64,000 nucleotides of DNA from Nocardioides sp. Arc9.136. GTDB taxonomy: Bacteria; Actinomycetota; Actinomycetes; Propionibacteriales; Nocardioidaceae. Positions 24,605 to 32,088 of the stretch are shown here, piece by piece. The notes below the pieces were generated by a model that did not search any database, was not told the origin of the DNA, and saw only the letters and a list, made by a program, of their open reading frames with translations. The position numbers and the translations under genes are program-made. Each line of letters opens with the position of its first letter. The first letter of the stretch is position 1. The stretch is taken from the NCBI RefSeq assembly GCF_030506255.1, contig NZ_CP113431.1, positions 1,240,001 through 1,304,000 of the forward strand, read 5' to 3'.

Positions 24605-25473
24605 GCATGTCCAGCAGCCCGGCGGCCGCCCCGGGGCCCGCCTCCGAGAGCGCCCCGCGCGTGCGGGTCGGCGTCGTCACCGTCGCCCACGGCCGCCACG
24701 AGCACCTGCACCACCAGCACCGTGCGCTCGCCAGGTCCGACCGGCTGCCCGACGACTACGTCGTGGTGGCCATGGGGGACCCGGGCATCACGCCCGGCTC
24801 CGTCGACGGCCTGGCCCGGCGCGTCGTGCCCCTCGCGCTGCCGGCGGACGGACGCCTGCCGCTGGCCACCGCCCGCAACCGCGGCGCGCGGGCGGTGCTG
24901 GACGCCGGCGCGGACGTGGTGGTCTTCCTCGACGTCGACTGCCTGGCCGGCCGCGAGCTGGTCGGTGCCTACGCCGACGCGGCCCAGCGCGAGCCGGACG
25001 TGCTGTGGTCCGGACCGGTGACCTACCTCCCTCCGGGGCGGGGCGGGGGCGACCTCGACCGCCTCGACGAGCTCGACGACCCGCACCCGGCCCGGCCGGC
25101 CCCTGCTCGGGGCGAGCTGGTCGGCGAGGGCGACCCGGACCTGTTCTGGTCCCTGTCCTTCGCGGTGTCGGCGACCGGGTGGGCGCGCGTCGGGGGGTTC
25201 TGCGAGGAGTACGTCGGCTACGGCGGCGAGGACACCGACTACGGCCGCTCGGCGGTCGCCGCCGGCCTGCGGATCGGCTGGGTGGGCGGTGCCCGGGCCT
25301 ACCACCAGCACCACCCGGTGGAGAGCCCGCCGGTGCGCCACCTCGACGACATCCTGCGCAACGGCGCGCTCTTCCACCGGCGGTGGGGGGAGTGGCCGAT
25401 GCGCGGCTGGCTGATGGCGTTCGAGGAGCAGGGGCTGGTGCGGCGTACCGCGGACGGCTGGGAGCGCGCCTGA
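24601..25473 (+). CDS. family 2-like glycosyltransferase with galactosyltransferase-type C-terminus
   Basis: A 290-residue GT-A fold enzyme. The DxD metal-binding motif is VVFLDVDCLAG (about residue 105), TARNRGA precedes it, and the C-terminal GYGGEDTDYGRSAV is the GGEDxDxG motif of the galactosyltransferase-associated region. An ATG two codons after the GTG is a possible start. It is the fourth glycosyltransferase in a row, with the enzymes of both GT-A and GT-B folds. Confidence 0.85.
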   Translation: MSMSSSPAAAPGPASESAPRVRVGVVTVAHGRHEHLHHQHRALARSDRLPDDYVVVAMGDPGITPGSVDGLARRVVPLALPADGRLPLATARNRGARAVLDAGADVVVFLDVDCLAGRELVGAYADAAQREPDVLWSGPVTYLPPGRGGGDLDRLDELDDPHPARPAPARGELVGEGDPDLFWSLSFAVSATGWARVGGFCEEYVGYGGEDTDYGRSAVAAGLRIGWVGGARAYHQHHPVESPPVRHLDDILRNGALFHRRWGEWPMRGWLMAFEEQGLVRRTADGWERA

Positions 25474-25496
25474 GGTCCGGTGGGTACCGGCCGGTC

Positions 25497-26114
25497 ATGG
25501 ACGACAACCTCGACGACCTCCGCTCCCTCGTGCTCGTGTGCACCCTGAAGTCCGGCGACCAGGACTCCAGCTCGGACCTCATCGGCCGCCAGGTCCTCGA
25601 CCGGCTGGCGTCGTACGGCGCGCCGGGCGAGGTCGTCCGCGTGGTCGACCACGACGTGCGCTTCGGCGTCACCACCGACGAGGGCGACGGCGACGAGTGG
25701 CCGGCCATCCGGAGCAGGATGCTCGCTGCGGACGTGCTCGTCGTCGCGACCCCGATCTGGCTGGGCCAACCCTCCTCGGTGACCAAGATGGTGCTCGAGC
25801 GGCTCGACGCCGAGCTCGGCGAGACCGACGAGGAGGGCCGGATGCTCACCTACGGCAAGGTCGCGGCGGTCGCCGTGGTCGGCAACGAGGACGGCGCCCA
25901 CCACGTGGTGGCCGAGTGCCTCCAGGCCCTCAACGACACCGGCTTCTCCGTCGCGGCGAACGGCAGCACCTACTGGGTGGGCGAGGCGATGCAGGCGGTC
26001 GACTACGCCGACCACGACGAGACGCCGGAGAAGACCGCCGGCACCAACGACACGGCCGCGAGGAACACGGTCCACCTGGCCCGGCTGCTCAAGGCCGCGC
26101 CGTACCCCGCCTGA
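25497..26114 (+). CDS. flavodoxin family protein / NAD(P)H-dependent oxidoreductase
   Basis: A 205-residue FMN-binding flavodoxin-like fold protein. The strand-loop with LVLVCTLKSGDQDSSSDLIG fits the phosphate site. ATPIWLGQPSSVTKMVLERLD and VAVVGNEDGAHHV are characteristic of the NADPH-dependent FMN reductase/WrbA-like group. It follows the glycosyltransferase operon by 23 bp and may be read with it. GGGTAC lies 9 nt before the ATG, but no -35 is seen at the right distance. Confidence 0.82.
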   Translation: MDDNLDDLRSLVLVCTLKSGDQDSSSDLIGRQVLDRLASYGAPGEVVRVVDHDVRFGVTTDEGDGDEWPAIRSRMLAADVLVVATPIWLGQPSSVTKMVLERLDAELGETDEEGRMLTYGKVAAVAVVGNEDGAHHVVAECLQALNDTGFSVAANGSTYWVGEAMQAVDYADHDETPEKTAGTNDTAARNTVHLARLLKAAPYPA

Positions 26115-26160
26115 GCCCCGCCTGAGGCCCATCTGAGCCCCCGCCTGAGGCCCATCTGAG
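26105..26160. repeat. 23-bp direct repeat
   Basis: A 22-bp unit (CCCCGCCTGAGGCCC then ATCTGAG) occurs twice, at 26116-26137 and 26139-26160. A partial copy of its first 11 bp covers the stop codon of the flavodoxin-like gene. It lies directly before two strong hairpins. Confidence 0.8.
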
Positions 26161-26189
26161 CCCCGCCGGGCCCCGCTTCCCGGGGCAGT

Positions 26190-26229
26190 CCCTCGCTTCC
26201 CGGGGTAGATCTGCCCCGGGAAGCGAGGG
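26190..26229. terminator. perfect 16-bp hairpin terminator
   Basis: CCCTCGCTTCCCGGGG pairs perfectly with CCCCGGGAAGCGAGGG around an 8-nt loop (TAGATCTG). It lies between convergent genes. An additional copy of CGCTTCCCGGGG precedes it and could form an alternative stem. Confidence 0.8.
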
Positions 26230-26253
26230 GGTCCCCGGTGGACCGGGGACCCC
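26228..26253. terminator. second hairpin terminator
   Basis: GGGGTCCCCGGT pairs with ACCGGGGACCCC (the inner pairs must open for the loop). It overlaps the end of the first hairpin by 2 bp. The two may serve the opposing transcripts. Confidence 0.7.
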
Positions 26254-26272
26254 TGCTGCGGCACACCCCGGC

Positions 26273-27223
26273 TCAGGAGCGCAGCTGGGGGAGCACCTCG
26301 CTGCCGTAGGCGCGGATCATGTCGAGGTAGTGCGGGCCCATGTTGGCGACGTAGACCTCGTCGTAGCCGGCGTCGACGTACTGCTGCAGCTGGTCGACGT
26401 GGCGGGCGACGTCCGGGCCGGCGACGATGCTGCCGGCCGTCGACTCCCGGGTGACGAGCTGGGAGGCCTGCTCGAAGTGCTTGGGCGAGGGGAGCACCTG
26501 GGCGAGCTCGCCGGGCAGGCCCGCGTTGGCCCACAGCCGGTGGGCGTGGTCGACTCCCTCGTCCTCGGTGGCGGCCCAGGCGACCTTGACGCCGCCCTGG
26601 GTGGGCTTGCCGCCGGTGGCCTCCTTGAACTGCGCGACGGAGTCGGCGTCCGGAGCGGTGCTGACGAAGCCGTCGCCGATCGCGATGGCCGTCTGCAGCG
26701 CCTTGGGGCCGAACGCCGAGACGTAGACGGGGACCGGCTGCTCGGGGAGCGTGTAGAGCCGTGCGGTGTCGACCTGGTAGTGCTTGCCCTGGCGGGTGAC
26801 GGTCTGCCCCGTCCACAGCTCGCGCATCACGTCGACGGCCTCCTCGAGCATCTCGAGCCGGACGTCGAGCGAGGGCCACGGCCCGCCGAGCACGTGCTCG
26901 TTGAGGGCCTCGCCCGTGCCCACGCCGAGGGTGAACCGGCCGTCGAGCATCACCGACGCGGTCGCGGCCGCCTGGGCGACGACCGCCGGGTGCACCCGCA
27001 CGGTCGGGCAGGTCACGGCGGTGGTCACGGGCAGCGAGCAGGCCTGCGACAGGGCGCCGATGACCGACCAGACGAAGGCGCTCTCGCCCTGCTCGTCGTT
27101 CCATGGGTGGAAGTGGTCGCTGATCCAGAGGGCCTCGAACCCCGCCTCCTCGGCGGCGACGGCCTGCTCGATCAGCTGCTGCGGGGTGTACTCCTCGCAG
27201 GACAGGAAGTATCCGAAGCGCAT
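26273..27223 (-). CDS. F420-dependent LLM class oxidoreductase
   Basis: A 316-residue TIM-barrel oxidoreductase of the luciferase-like monooxygenase superfamily, near the F420-dependent glucose-6-phosphate dehydrogenase group. It has FGYFLSCEEYTPQQL at the start, EALWISDHFHPW, the SVIGALSQ region, TLGVGTGEALNEHVLG and VYVSAFGPKAL. The start with GGGAGGAG upstream trims a longer frame. A GGGTAC box lies about 40 bp upstream with an imperfect -35 (CGGT, 16-bp spacing). The substrate is unknown. Confidence 0.88.
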   Translation of the reverse strand: MRFGYFLSCEEYTPQQLIEQAVAAEEAGFEALWISDHFHPWNDEQGESAFVWSVIGALSQACSLPVTTAVTCPTVRVHPAVVAQAAATASVMLDGRFTLGVGTGEALNEHVLGGPWPSLDVRLEMLEEAVDVMRELWTGQTVTRQGKHYQVDTARLYTLPEQPVPVYVSAFGPKALQTAIAIGDGFVSTAPDADSVAQFKEATGGKPTQGGVKVAWAATEDEGVDHAHRLWANAGLPGELAQVLPSPKHFEQASQLVTRESTAGSIVAGPDVARHVDQLQQYVDAGYDEVYVANMGPHYLDMIRAYGSEVLPQLRS

Positions 27224-27259
27224 GGGGCTCCTCCCGGGTCGGTGTGCGGCGTCCGGGAG

Positions 27260-27265
27260 GTACCC
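27260..27265 (-). promoter_or_regulatory. possible SigB/F-type -10 (GGGTAC)
   Basis: GGGTAC on the minus strand about 37 nt before the LLM oxidoreductase ATG. The best -35 is CGGT at 16-bp spacing, one mismatch from GNNT. The gap 27224-27419 between divergent genes holds nothing else I recognise. Confidence 0.35.
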
Positions 27266-27419
27266 CGCAGGCCGGGCCCGCACCGCGGGCCAGACCACCC
27301 CGACGGGTGGTGATTGCACCGACGGCACCGGGGGCACCGGTCGAGGAGCACGGATCCCCCGCCGTGCGACGCGTCTGCCCCTGACCTGACCGTGCCCGAC
27401 CCTGCCCGGAGGCGTTCGG

Positions 27420-28793
27420 ATGGAGCTGCTCGACGAGCGCTACGAGCTGCGAGAGGTCATCGGTCGCGGTGGCATGGCCGAGGTCCACCGGGCCTGGGAC
27501 CGGGTGCTGCAGCGGGACGTCGCGGTCAAGGTGCTCCTCGCCCCGACGGGGCTCGAGGAGGCCGAGACGGCGCGGCTGCGGTTCGCCGCCGAGGCCAAGC
27601 TGCTGGCCCGCCTGGACCACCCCGGCCTGGTGACGCTGCTGGACGTGGGCACGTCGACCGGTCGGCCCCACTTCGTGATGGAGCTCGTCGACGGGGGCAC
27701 GTTCGCGTCCCTCCTGGCCGACGCCCCGCTGGACCCCGTGCTGGTTGCCGGCGTGGGCGCCCAGCTCGCCGACGCGCTGGCCCACGCCCACGCGCACGGG
27801 ATCGTGCACCGCGACGTCAAGCCGGGAAACGTCCTGCTGACCCGTGACCGGCGCGTCAAGCTGGCCGACTTCGGCATCGCGCGGCTCCTCGGCGAGACCG
27901 CAGGGGTGACGCGGACGGGGAACACCGTCGGCACCATCGCCTACCTCGCGCCCGAGCAGGTCCGCGGCGAGGGGGTCGGGGCGGCGGTCGACGTCTATGC
28001 CCTGGGCCTGCTGCTCCTCGAGGCCGTCACCGGCGTGCGCGCCTACCCGGGCACGTCGACCGAGTCGGCCTTCGCGCGGCTGCACCACAGCCCGACGATC
28101 CCCCTGTCGCTGCCGACCGGGTGGCCTCGGCTGCTCGCCGCCATGACGGCCTCCGACCCCGCCGAGCGGCCCGCCGCGTCGGTCGCCGCGGCGGCCCTCC
28201 GTGCGCTGGCCGAGGGCCGCCCCGTCGTCGTGCCGGTCGCCGACCTGCCGCCGACCGTCACCACCGCCGCCGGGCCGCGGACCGAGTGGGTCCCGCGCCG
28301 GCGCACACGACGCCGTACGGCGGGTCTGGCGGCTGCTGCCGCGGCGGTCGTCGCCGGGATCGTCGCCGGCGCCGCCACCCTGCTGCCCGACCCGGCGGCG
28401 AGCGACGCGGACCCGGGGAGCAGGGCCGCCGCCGCGCAGGCCCTGCAGCCGGCCTCGGTGCTGTCCCCATCGGCGGCAGCGTCCACCGAGGGCACGGCGG
28501 CCGGCCGCCCGGTCTCCACCGCGACCCGGTCGGCCACGGCGGCGCCGGACGGTGGGCGGAACGGTTCCCGGGCCGCCGGCGGCGGCCCGACCGCGGGCCA
28601 GGGCGGCGGCGGCGGGGACGGTGCGAAGGGCGACGGCCGGGGCCACGGCCACGGCAAGGCGAAGGGTCACGGCAAGGGAGCCGGCAAGGGAGCCGGCAAG
28701 GGAGCCGGCAAGGCCGGGGGTCACGGCAAGGCGAAGGGCCACGGCAAGGGCGGCAAGGGCGGCAAGGGCGGCAAGGGCGGCAAGGGCCGCTGA
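27420..28793 (+). CDS. membrane Ser/Thr protein kinase with Lys/Gly/His-rich outer tail
   Basis: A 457-residue Hanks-type kinase. The glycine loop is IGRGGMAEVH, the ATP Lys is K37 in VAVKVLL, the catalytic loop is HRDVKPGN (Asp132), and then come ADFGIAR, GTIAYLAPEQ and DVYALG. The juxtamembrane region is Arg-rich, one membrane helix follows (about 301-322), and the outer part is Ala/Ser/Thr-rich, then ends in about 50 residues of Gly-Lys repeats with His. There are no PASTA domains. GGAGG precedes the ATG. Confidence 0.92.
   Translation: MELLDERYELREVIGRGGMAEVHRAWDRVLQRDVAVKVLLAPTGLEEAETARLRFAAEAKLLARLDHPGLVTLLDVGTSTGRPHFVMELVDGGTFASLLADAPLDPVLVAGVGAQLADALAHAHAHGIVHRDVKPGNVLLTRDRRVKLADFGIARLLGETAGVTRTGNTVGTIAYLAPEQVRGEGVGAAVDVYALGLLLLEAVTGVRAYPGTSTESAFARLHHSPTIPLSLPTGWPRLLAAMTASDPAERPAASVAAAALRALAEGRPVVVPVADLPPTVTTAAGPRTEWVPRRRTRRRTAGLAAAAAAVVAGIVAGAATLLPDPAASDADPGSRAAAAQALQPASVLSPSAAASTEGTAAGRPVSTATRSATAAPDGGRNGSRAAGGGPTAGQGGGGGDGAKGDGRGHGHGKAKGHGKGAGKGAGKGAGKAGGHGKAKGHGKGGKGGKGGKGGKGR
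28666..28790. repeat. short tandem repeats coding the kinase tail
   Basis: A 12-bp unit (GGCAAGGGAGCC) occurs three times in a row near 28683-28710, and a 9-bp unit (GGCAAGGGC) occurs about five times near 28745-28790. Both keep the reading frame of the kinase tail. Confidence 0.8.
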
Positions 28794-28822
28794 CCACGCC
28801 GCCCGTCCCGGCCCGCTCCCGC

Positions 28823-29023
28823 TCAGGTGCAGGTCGGGCAGGCCAGGCGGACCGGGAGGTCCGCGCACAGCGGTGCGCCCTCGGCGACGGGCGTCGCGGC
28901 GCCGGTCAGGCGCGGCAGCATCGGCTCGCCGCACCGCAGGCAGCCGCCGGCGGTGACGGTCTCCCTGTCGGTCTGGTGGTCGGTCTCCCGCTGGACGGTC
29001 CCGGTGCTCTCTCCCTGGTGCAT
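28823..29023 (-). CDS. small Cys-rich (zinc ribbon-like) protein
   Basis: A 66-residue frame with two CxxC pairs (CLRCGEP and CPTC at the very C-terminus) and one further Cys, the pattern of a small zinc ribbon. The N-terminal 25 residues are polar (Gln/Thr/Glu-rich). It is convergent with the kinase gene. AAGGT lies just before the ATG. No family is recognised. It may be a real small protein, but chance cannot be excluded. Confidence 0.5.
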   Translation of the reverse strand: MHQGESTGTVQRETDHQTDRETVTAGGCLRCGEPMLPRLTGAATPVAEGAPLCADLPVRLACPTCT

Positions 29024-29097
29024 ACCTTGACCGGTATCCCAGGGTGACGCTGGTCACGCGGTCGCGCAGGTGAAGGTTCTCGCGACGGACGCCCCGG

Positions 29098-30624
29098 TCA
29101 GCGACCGGCGAGCGGGCAGGTCGCCGGTCCCTCGAGGACCGCGCCGTCGGGGGCGAACCGGGAGCCGTGCAAGGGGCAGTCCCAGCTCTGCTCGGCGTCG
29201 TTCCACCGCAGCACGCCGCGCAGGTGGCTGCAGACGGCGGAGACCCGCCGCTCGACGCCGTCGACGACCGAGACCGCGGTCGGCGTGCCGACCCGGTCGT
29301 ACCGCACCACGCCCTCGCCCTCGCCGGGCGTGCCGACCAGCGGGTGCGAGCGGAGCGTGGGACGGAGCCAGCCCCAGCCCAGCTCGACGGCGACCTGCGT
29401 GTTGAGCCGGGTGGACCGGGGGAGCCCACGGAGCTCGCGCGGGTCCCAGGTGGCGTACGCGCCGGCCCACGGGACCCGGCCGCCGAGCACACGGGCCGCG
29501 AGCAGGTGGGCGGCGGCCACGCCGTTCGTCAGGCCCCACTTGGCGTACCCGCCCGCGACGAGGAGGTCGTCCCGTCCCGGGAGGAGCGGGCCGGCGTAGG
29601 GCAGGCCGTGGTGCGGCCCGTAGTCCTGCGCGGACCAGGCGTGGGTCTCCTCGGCGCCCGGCCAGTGCTCGGAGGTCCAGGCCCTCAGCTCGTCGAGGCG
29701 CTCCCGCTCGGAGACGGCGGCGCCGACGCGGTGGCCGGCCCCGCCCACCAGCAGCAGGTGACCGTCGGGACCGGCGGGGCTGCCCGGGCTGACAGGTGCG
29801 TCGCGCAGCGAGCGGGTGGGGGAGTCCGCGGAGAGGTACATCCCGTCGACGGCCGGGGTGGGGGTGCGGAAGGCCAGGCCGTAGGAGCGCGACGGCTCGA
29901 CCCGGGCGAAGAACCCGCCGCGGTCGAGCACCGGCACACCGGTCGCCAGCACCACCGACCGGGCGCTCACGGTGCCGTGCTCGGTGACGACGCGCGCCGG
30001 GACGTGCCCGGTGACCCGGCGCACGCGGGCGCCCTCGACGATCCGCACCCCGTGCGCGCGTGCGTCGTCGGCGAGCGCCTCGAGCAGCGCCACCGGGTCG
30101 ACCTGCAGCTGGTCGGCCAGGCGCAGCGCGCCGAACGTGTCGTAGGGCAGCGGCGGGTCCTCGACCCACTCGACCTCGGGGCCCGGGCCGAGGTCGACGC
30201 CGTCGAGCGCACGCTGCTCGGCGCGGAGCCGGCGGCGGCCGACGAGCGAGGTGGCGTAGGTGTACGCCGGACGGCGCTGCGCCTCCACGCCGTGCTCGGC
30301 GACGAACCGGGCCAGCCAGGCCTGTCCCTCGCGGTTCCCGGCGGCGTACGACGCCAGCACCGACGGCGGGTGCCGACGCGCGATCCGGGAGAACGTCGTG
30401 CCCTGCAGGAGGCTGACCTTGGCCGTGCTGCCGCCGGTGGTGCCCGCGCCGATCCTGCGGGCCTCGACCACGGCCACTGAGAGGCCGCCCCGGGCGAGGA
30501 GCCCCGCGGTGGTGAGGCCGGTGATCCCGCCGCCGACGACGACCACGTCGTGGGTCCCGCCGAGGGTCGGCGCACCCGCGTCCGGACGCGGGTGCCGTGC
30601 CTGCCAGGGCGAGACCAGGGCCAT
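29098..30624 (-). CDS. FAD-dependent oxidoreductase with C-terminal Rieske domain
   Basis: A 508-residue protein. The DAO/GlpO-type FAD fold begins with VVVVGGGITGLTTAGLLARGG, and VEARRIGAGTTGGSTAK follows. The C-terminal Rieske [2Fe-2S] site has Cys465 and His467 in CSHLRG, and Cys483 and His486 in CPLHG. The Rieske domain probably receives or gives electrons during amine or aldehyde oxidation, but the substrate is unknown. Its ATG overlaps the stop of the small HTH gene (ATGA type). Confidence 0.9.
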   Translation of the reverse strand: MALVSPWQARHPRPDAGAPTLGGTHDVVVVGGGITGLTTAGLLARGGLSVAVVEARRIGAGTTGGSTAKVSLLQGTTFSRIARRHPPSVLASYAAGNREGQAWLARFVAEHGVEAQRRPAYTYATSLVGRRRLRAEQRALDGVDLGPGPEVEWVEDPPLPYDTFGALRLADQLQVDPVALLEALADDARAHGVRIVEGARVRRVTGHVPARVVTEHGTVSARSVVLATGVPVLDRGGFFARVEPSRSYGLAFRTPTPAVDGMYLSADSPTRSLRDAPVSPGSPAGPDGHLLLVGGAGHRVGAAVSERERLDELRAWTSEHWPGAEETHAWSAQDYGPHHGLPYAGPLLPGRDDLLVAGGYAKWGLTNGVAAAHLLAARVLGGRVPWAGAYATWDPRELRGLPRSTRLNTQVAVELGWGWLRPTLRSHPLVGTPGEGEGVVRYDRVGTPTAVSVVDGVERRVSAVCSHLRGVLRWNDAEQSWDCPLHGSRFAPDGAVLEGPATCPLAGR

Positions 30625-30857
30625 CAGGCGGGCTTCTCCTGCGGTTGCCTGGCCGCGAGGAAGCGCTGCACCTCGGCGAGGTCGTAGGCCGTCTCGGGGT
30701 GGGCGGTCACGGGCGCCGGTCCGATCCCGGCGCGTCGCCAGTGCTCGACGGTCTGCCGATCGACGGCCGCGACCTCGGCGAGCTCGGCCGCCGTCAGCAC
30801 GATGGGCGCGGCCCTGGGTGCGGTCGTCACGGGGTCGTGCTGGTCCTGCTGCGTCAC
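30624..30857 (-). CDS. small helix-turn-helix (MerR/excisionase-like) protein
   Basis: A 77-residue protein whose centre, LTAAELAEVAAVDRQTVEHWRRAGIGPAPV, fits a winged-helix HTH_17/excisionase-like fold, followed by DLAEVQRFLAARQ. The N-terminal 20 residues are polar and loose. It overlaps the FAD/Rieske gene by 1-4 bp, so it could regulate that gene. A stress-type promoter lies upstream. Confidence 0.75.
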   Translation of the reverse strand: MTQQDQHDPVTTAPRAAPIVLTAAELAEVAAVDRQTVEHWRRAGIGPAPVTAHPETAYDLAEVQRFLAARQPQEKPA

Positions 30858-30892
30858 CGGTGGCCCTCCTGCGGTCCGTCTGCGGTGCGCCG

Positions 30893-30918
30893 GTACCCCG
30901 CCGTGGCTCCCGTCACGC
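30893..30918 (-). promoter_or_regulatory. SigB/F-type promoter of the HTH-FAD/Rieske operon
   Basis: Minus strand: GCGT, 16 bp, then GGGTAC, fitting GNNT-N14-16-GGGTAY. It lies about 36 bp before the ATG and overlaps the end of the upstream esterase gene. Confidence 0.5.
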
Positions 30919-31863
30919 CCGCGGGGCCGCTCCCGTCCGGGCGGCGTCGCGGACCGCCCGGGCCAGTCGGCGGCGGGTACGGCGGGCCTCGGGGACCGCG
31001 CGGGTCATCCAGACGTGGAACATCGCGGGCACCTCGAGGACCCGCAGGTCGGTCGAGCCGTCGCGCAGGCGGGCGGCGAGGGCGTCGACCGCCGGGCGGA
31101 GGATGTCGCGGTCGCCGATGTGCACGTCGACCGGCGGGAGGCCGCGGAGGTCGTCGGCCAGCGGGTCGACGAGGGGGTCGGTCGTCGGGCGGTCGCCGGC
31201 CCACCACCGGGCCGCCGCCCGCAGGCCGGACTCGGCGAGCATGGGGTCGGTGGGCTCGAGGTCGCGCACGGCCTCCTCGTCGAGGGTCGGGTCCAGCCAG
31301 GGACTGAGCGCGACCACGCGGGCCGCCTGCGGACCGCCCTCGTCGCGCAGGCACCGGGCGAGGACGAGGACGAGCGCCCCGCCCGCCGAGTCGCCCATCA
31401 GCACCAGCGGCAGGTCGTCCGCGGCGGCCTCCCGTGCGAGGTCGAGGAGCCGGGGGAGCGCGTCGTCGACAGTCGCCACCGGGGCCAGCGGGTAGGCGGG
31501 CACGACCACCTCTGCGGCGGCCGAGCGGCCCGAGAGCGCCCGGACCAGCCGCCAGTAGTCCGGTGTCAGCGGGTGGACGTAGCCGCCCCCGTGCACGTAG
31601 AGCACCCGCGCCCGCGGGCGGCCGCGCCGCGGTCGGACCGTCCATACGGTCAGCCCCTCGGGCCGGTCGGTCGCCACGCGCCGTACCCACCGGGTGAGGC
31701 GGGTCGGCGGCGCGTCCCCCTGCTCCTGGAGCCGCTCCGCCGTGACGCGCGTGTGCTGCTCGCCCTCGAAGGCCTGCTTGTCGCGACGGGCCCGCATGCC
31801 GAGGACGTAGAGGCGCGTCCACGGCGTCGGTGCGCGACCGTCGACCGCCCAGTGCACCGTCAT
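30913..31863 (-). CDS. alpha/beta hydrolase (hormone-sensitive lipase family esterase)
   Basis: A 316-residue type IV esterase. The oxyanion motif is YVHGGGYVH, the nucleophile elbow GDSAGGA, and the acid and His are in VHIGDRDIL and PAMFHVWM. The substrate is probably a small ester or acyl chain. The ATG chosen gives the usual length; a longer frame upstream runs into tRNA-Lys and was rejected. Confidence 0.88.
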   Translation of the reverse strand: MTVHWAVDGRAPTPWTRLYVLGMRARRDKQAFEGEQHTRVTAERLQEQGDAPPTRLTRWVRRVATDRPEGLTVWTVRPRRGRPRARVLYVHGGGYVHPLTPDYWRLVRALSGRSAAAEVVVPAYPLAPVATVDDALPRLLDLAREAAADDLPLVLMGDSAGGALVLVLARCLRDEGGPQAARVVALSPWLDPTLDEEAVRDLEPTDPMLAESGLRAAARWWAGDRPTTDPLVDPLADDLRGLPPVDVHIGDRDILRPAVDALAARLRDGSTDLRVLEVPAMFHVWMTRAVPEARRTRRRLARAVRDAARTGAAPRA

Positions 31864-31942
31864 GGCGTCCCGTTGTCCCGCGCCGGTCGGCCCGAAACGA
31901 GGACCGGCTCCGACCTGCATCTCTGCTGGTCGGAGCCGGTGG

Positions 31943-32018
<76 letters not shown>

Positions 32019-32088
32019 CCGGTGAAGCGAGGACTACGTTACCAGTGGGCGGCCACCGGGAGAAATCGCCGGGTGGCGTGCGCCGGGG

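Noticed and set aside
4317..25487. GGGTAC boxes before cbiM (4317) and before the flavodoxin-like gene (25482) as SigB/F promoters
   Set aside because: Neither has GNNT at 14-16 bp upstream. The one at 25482 is also too close to the start codon to call with confidence.
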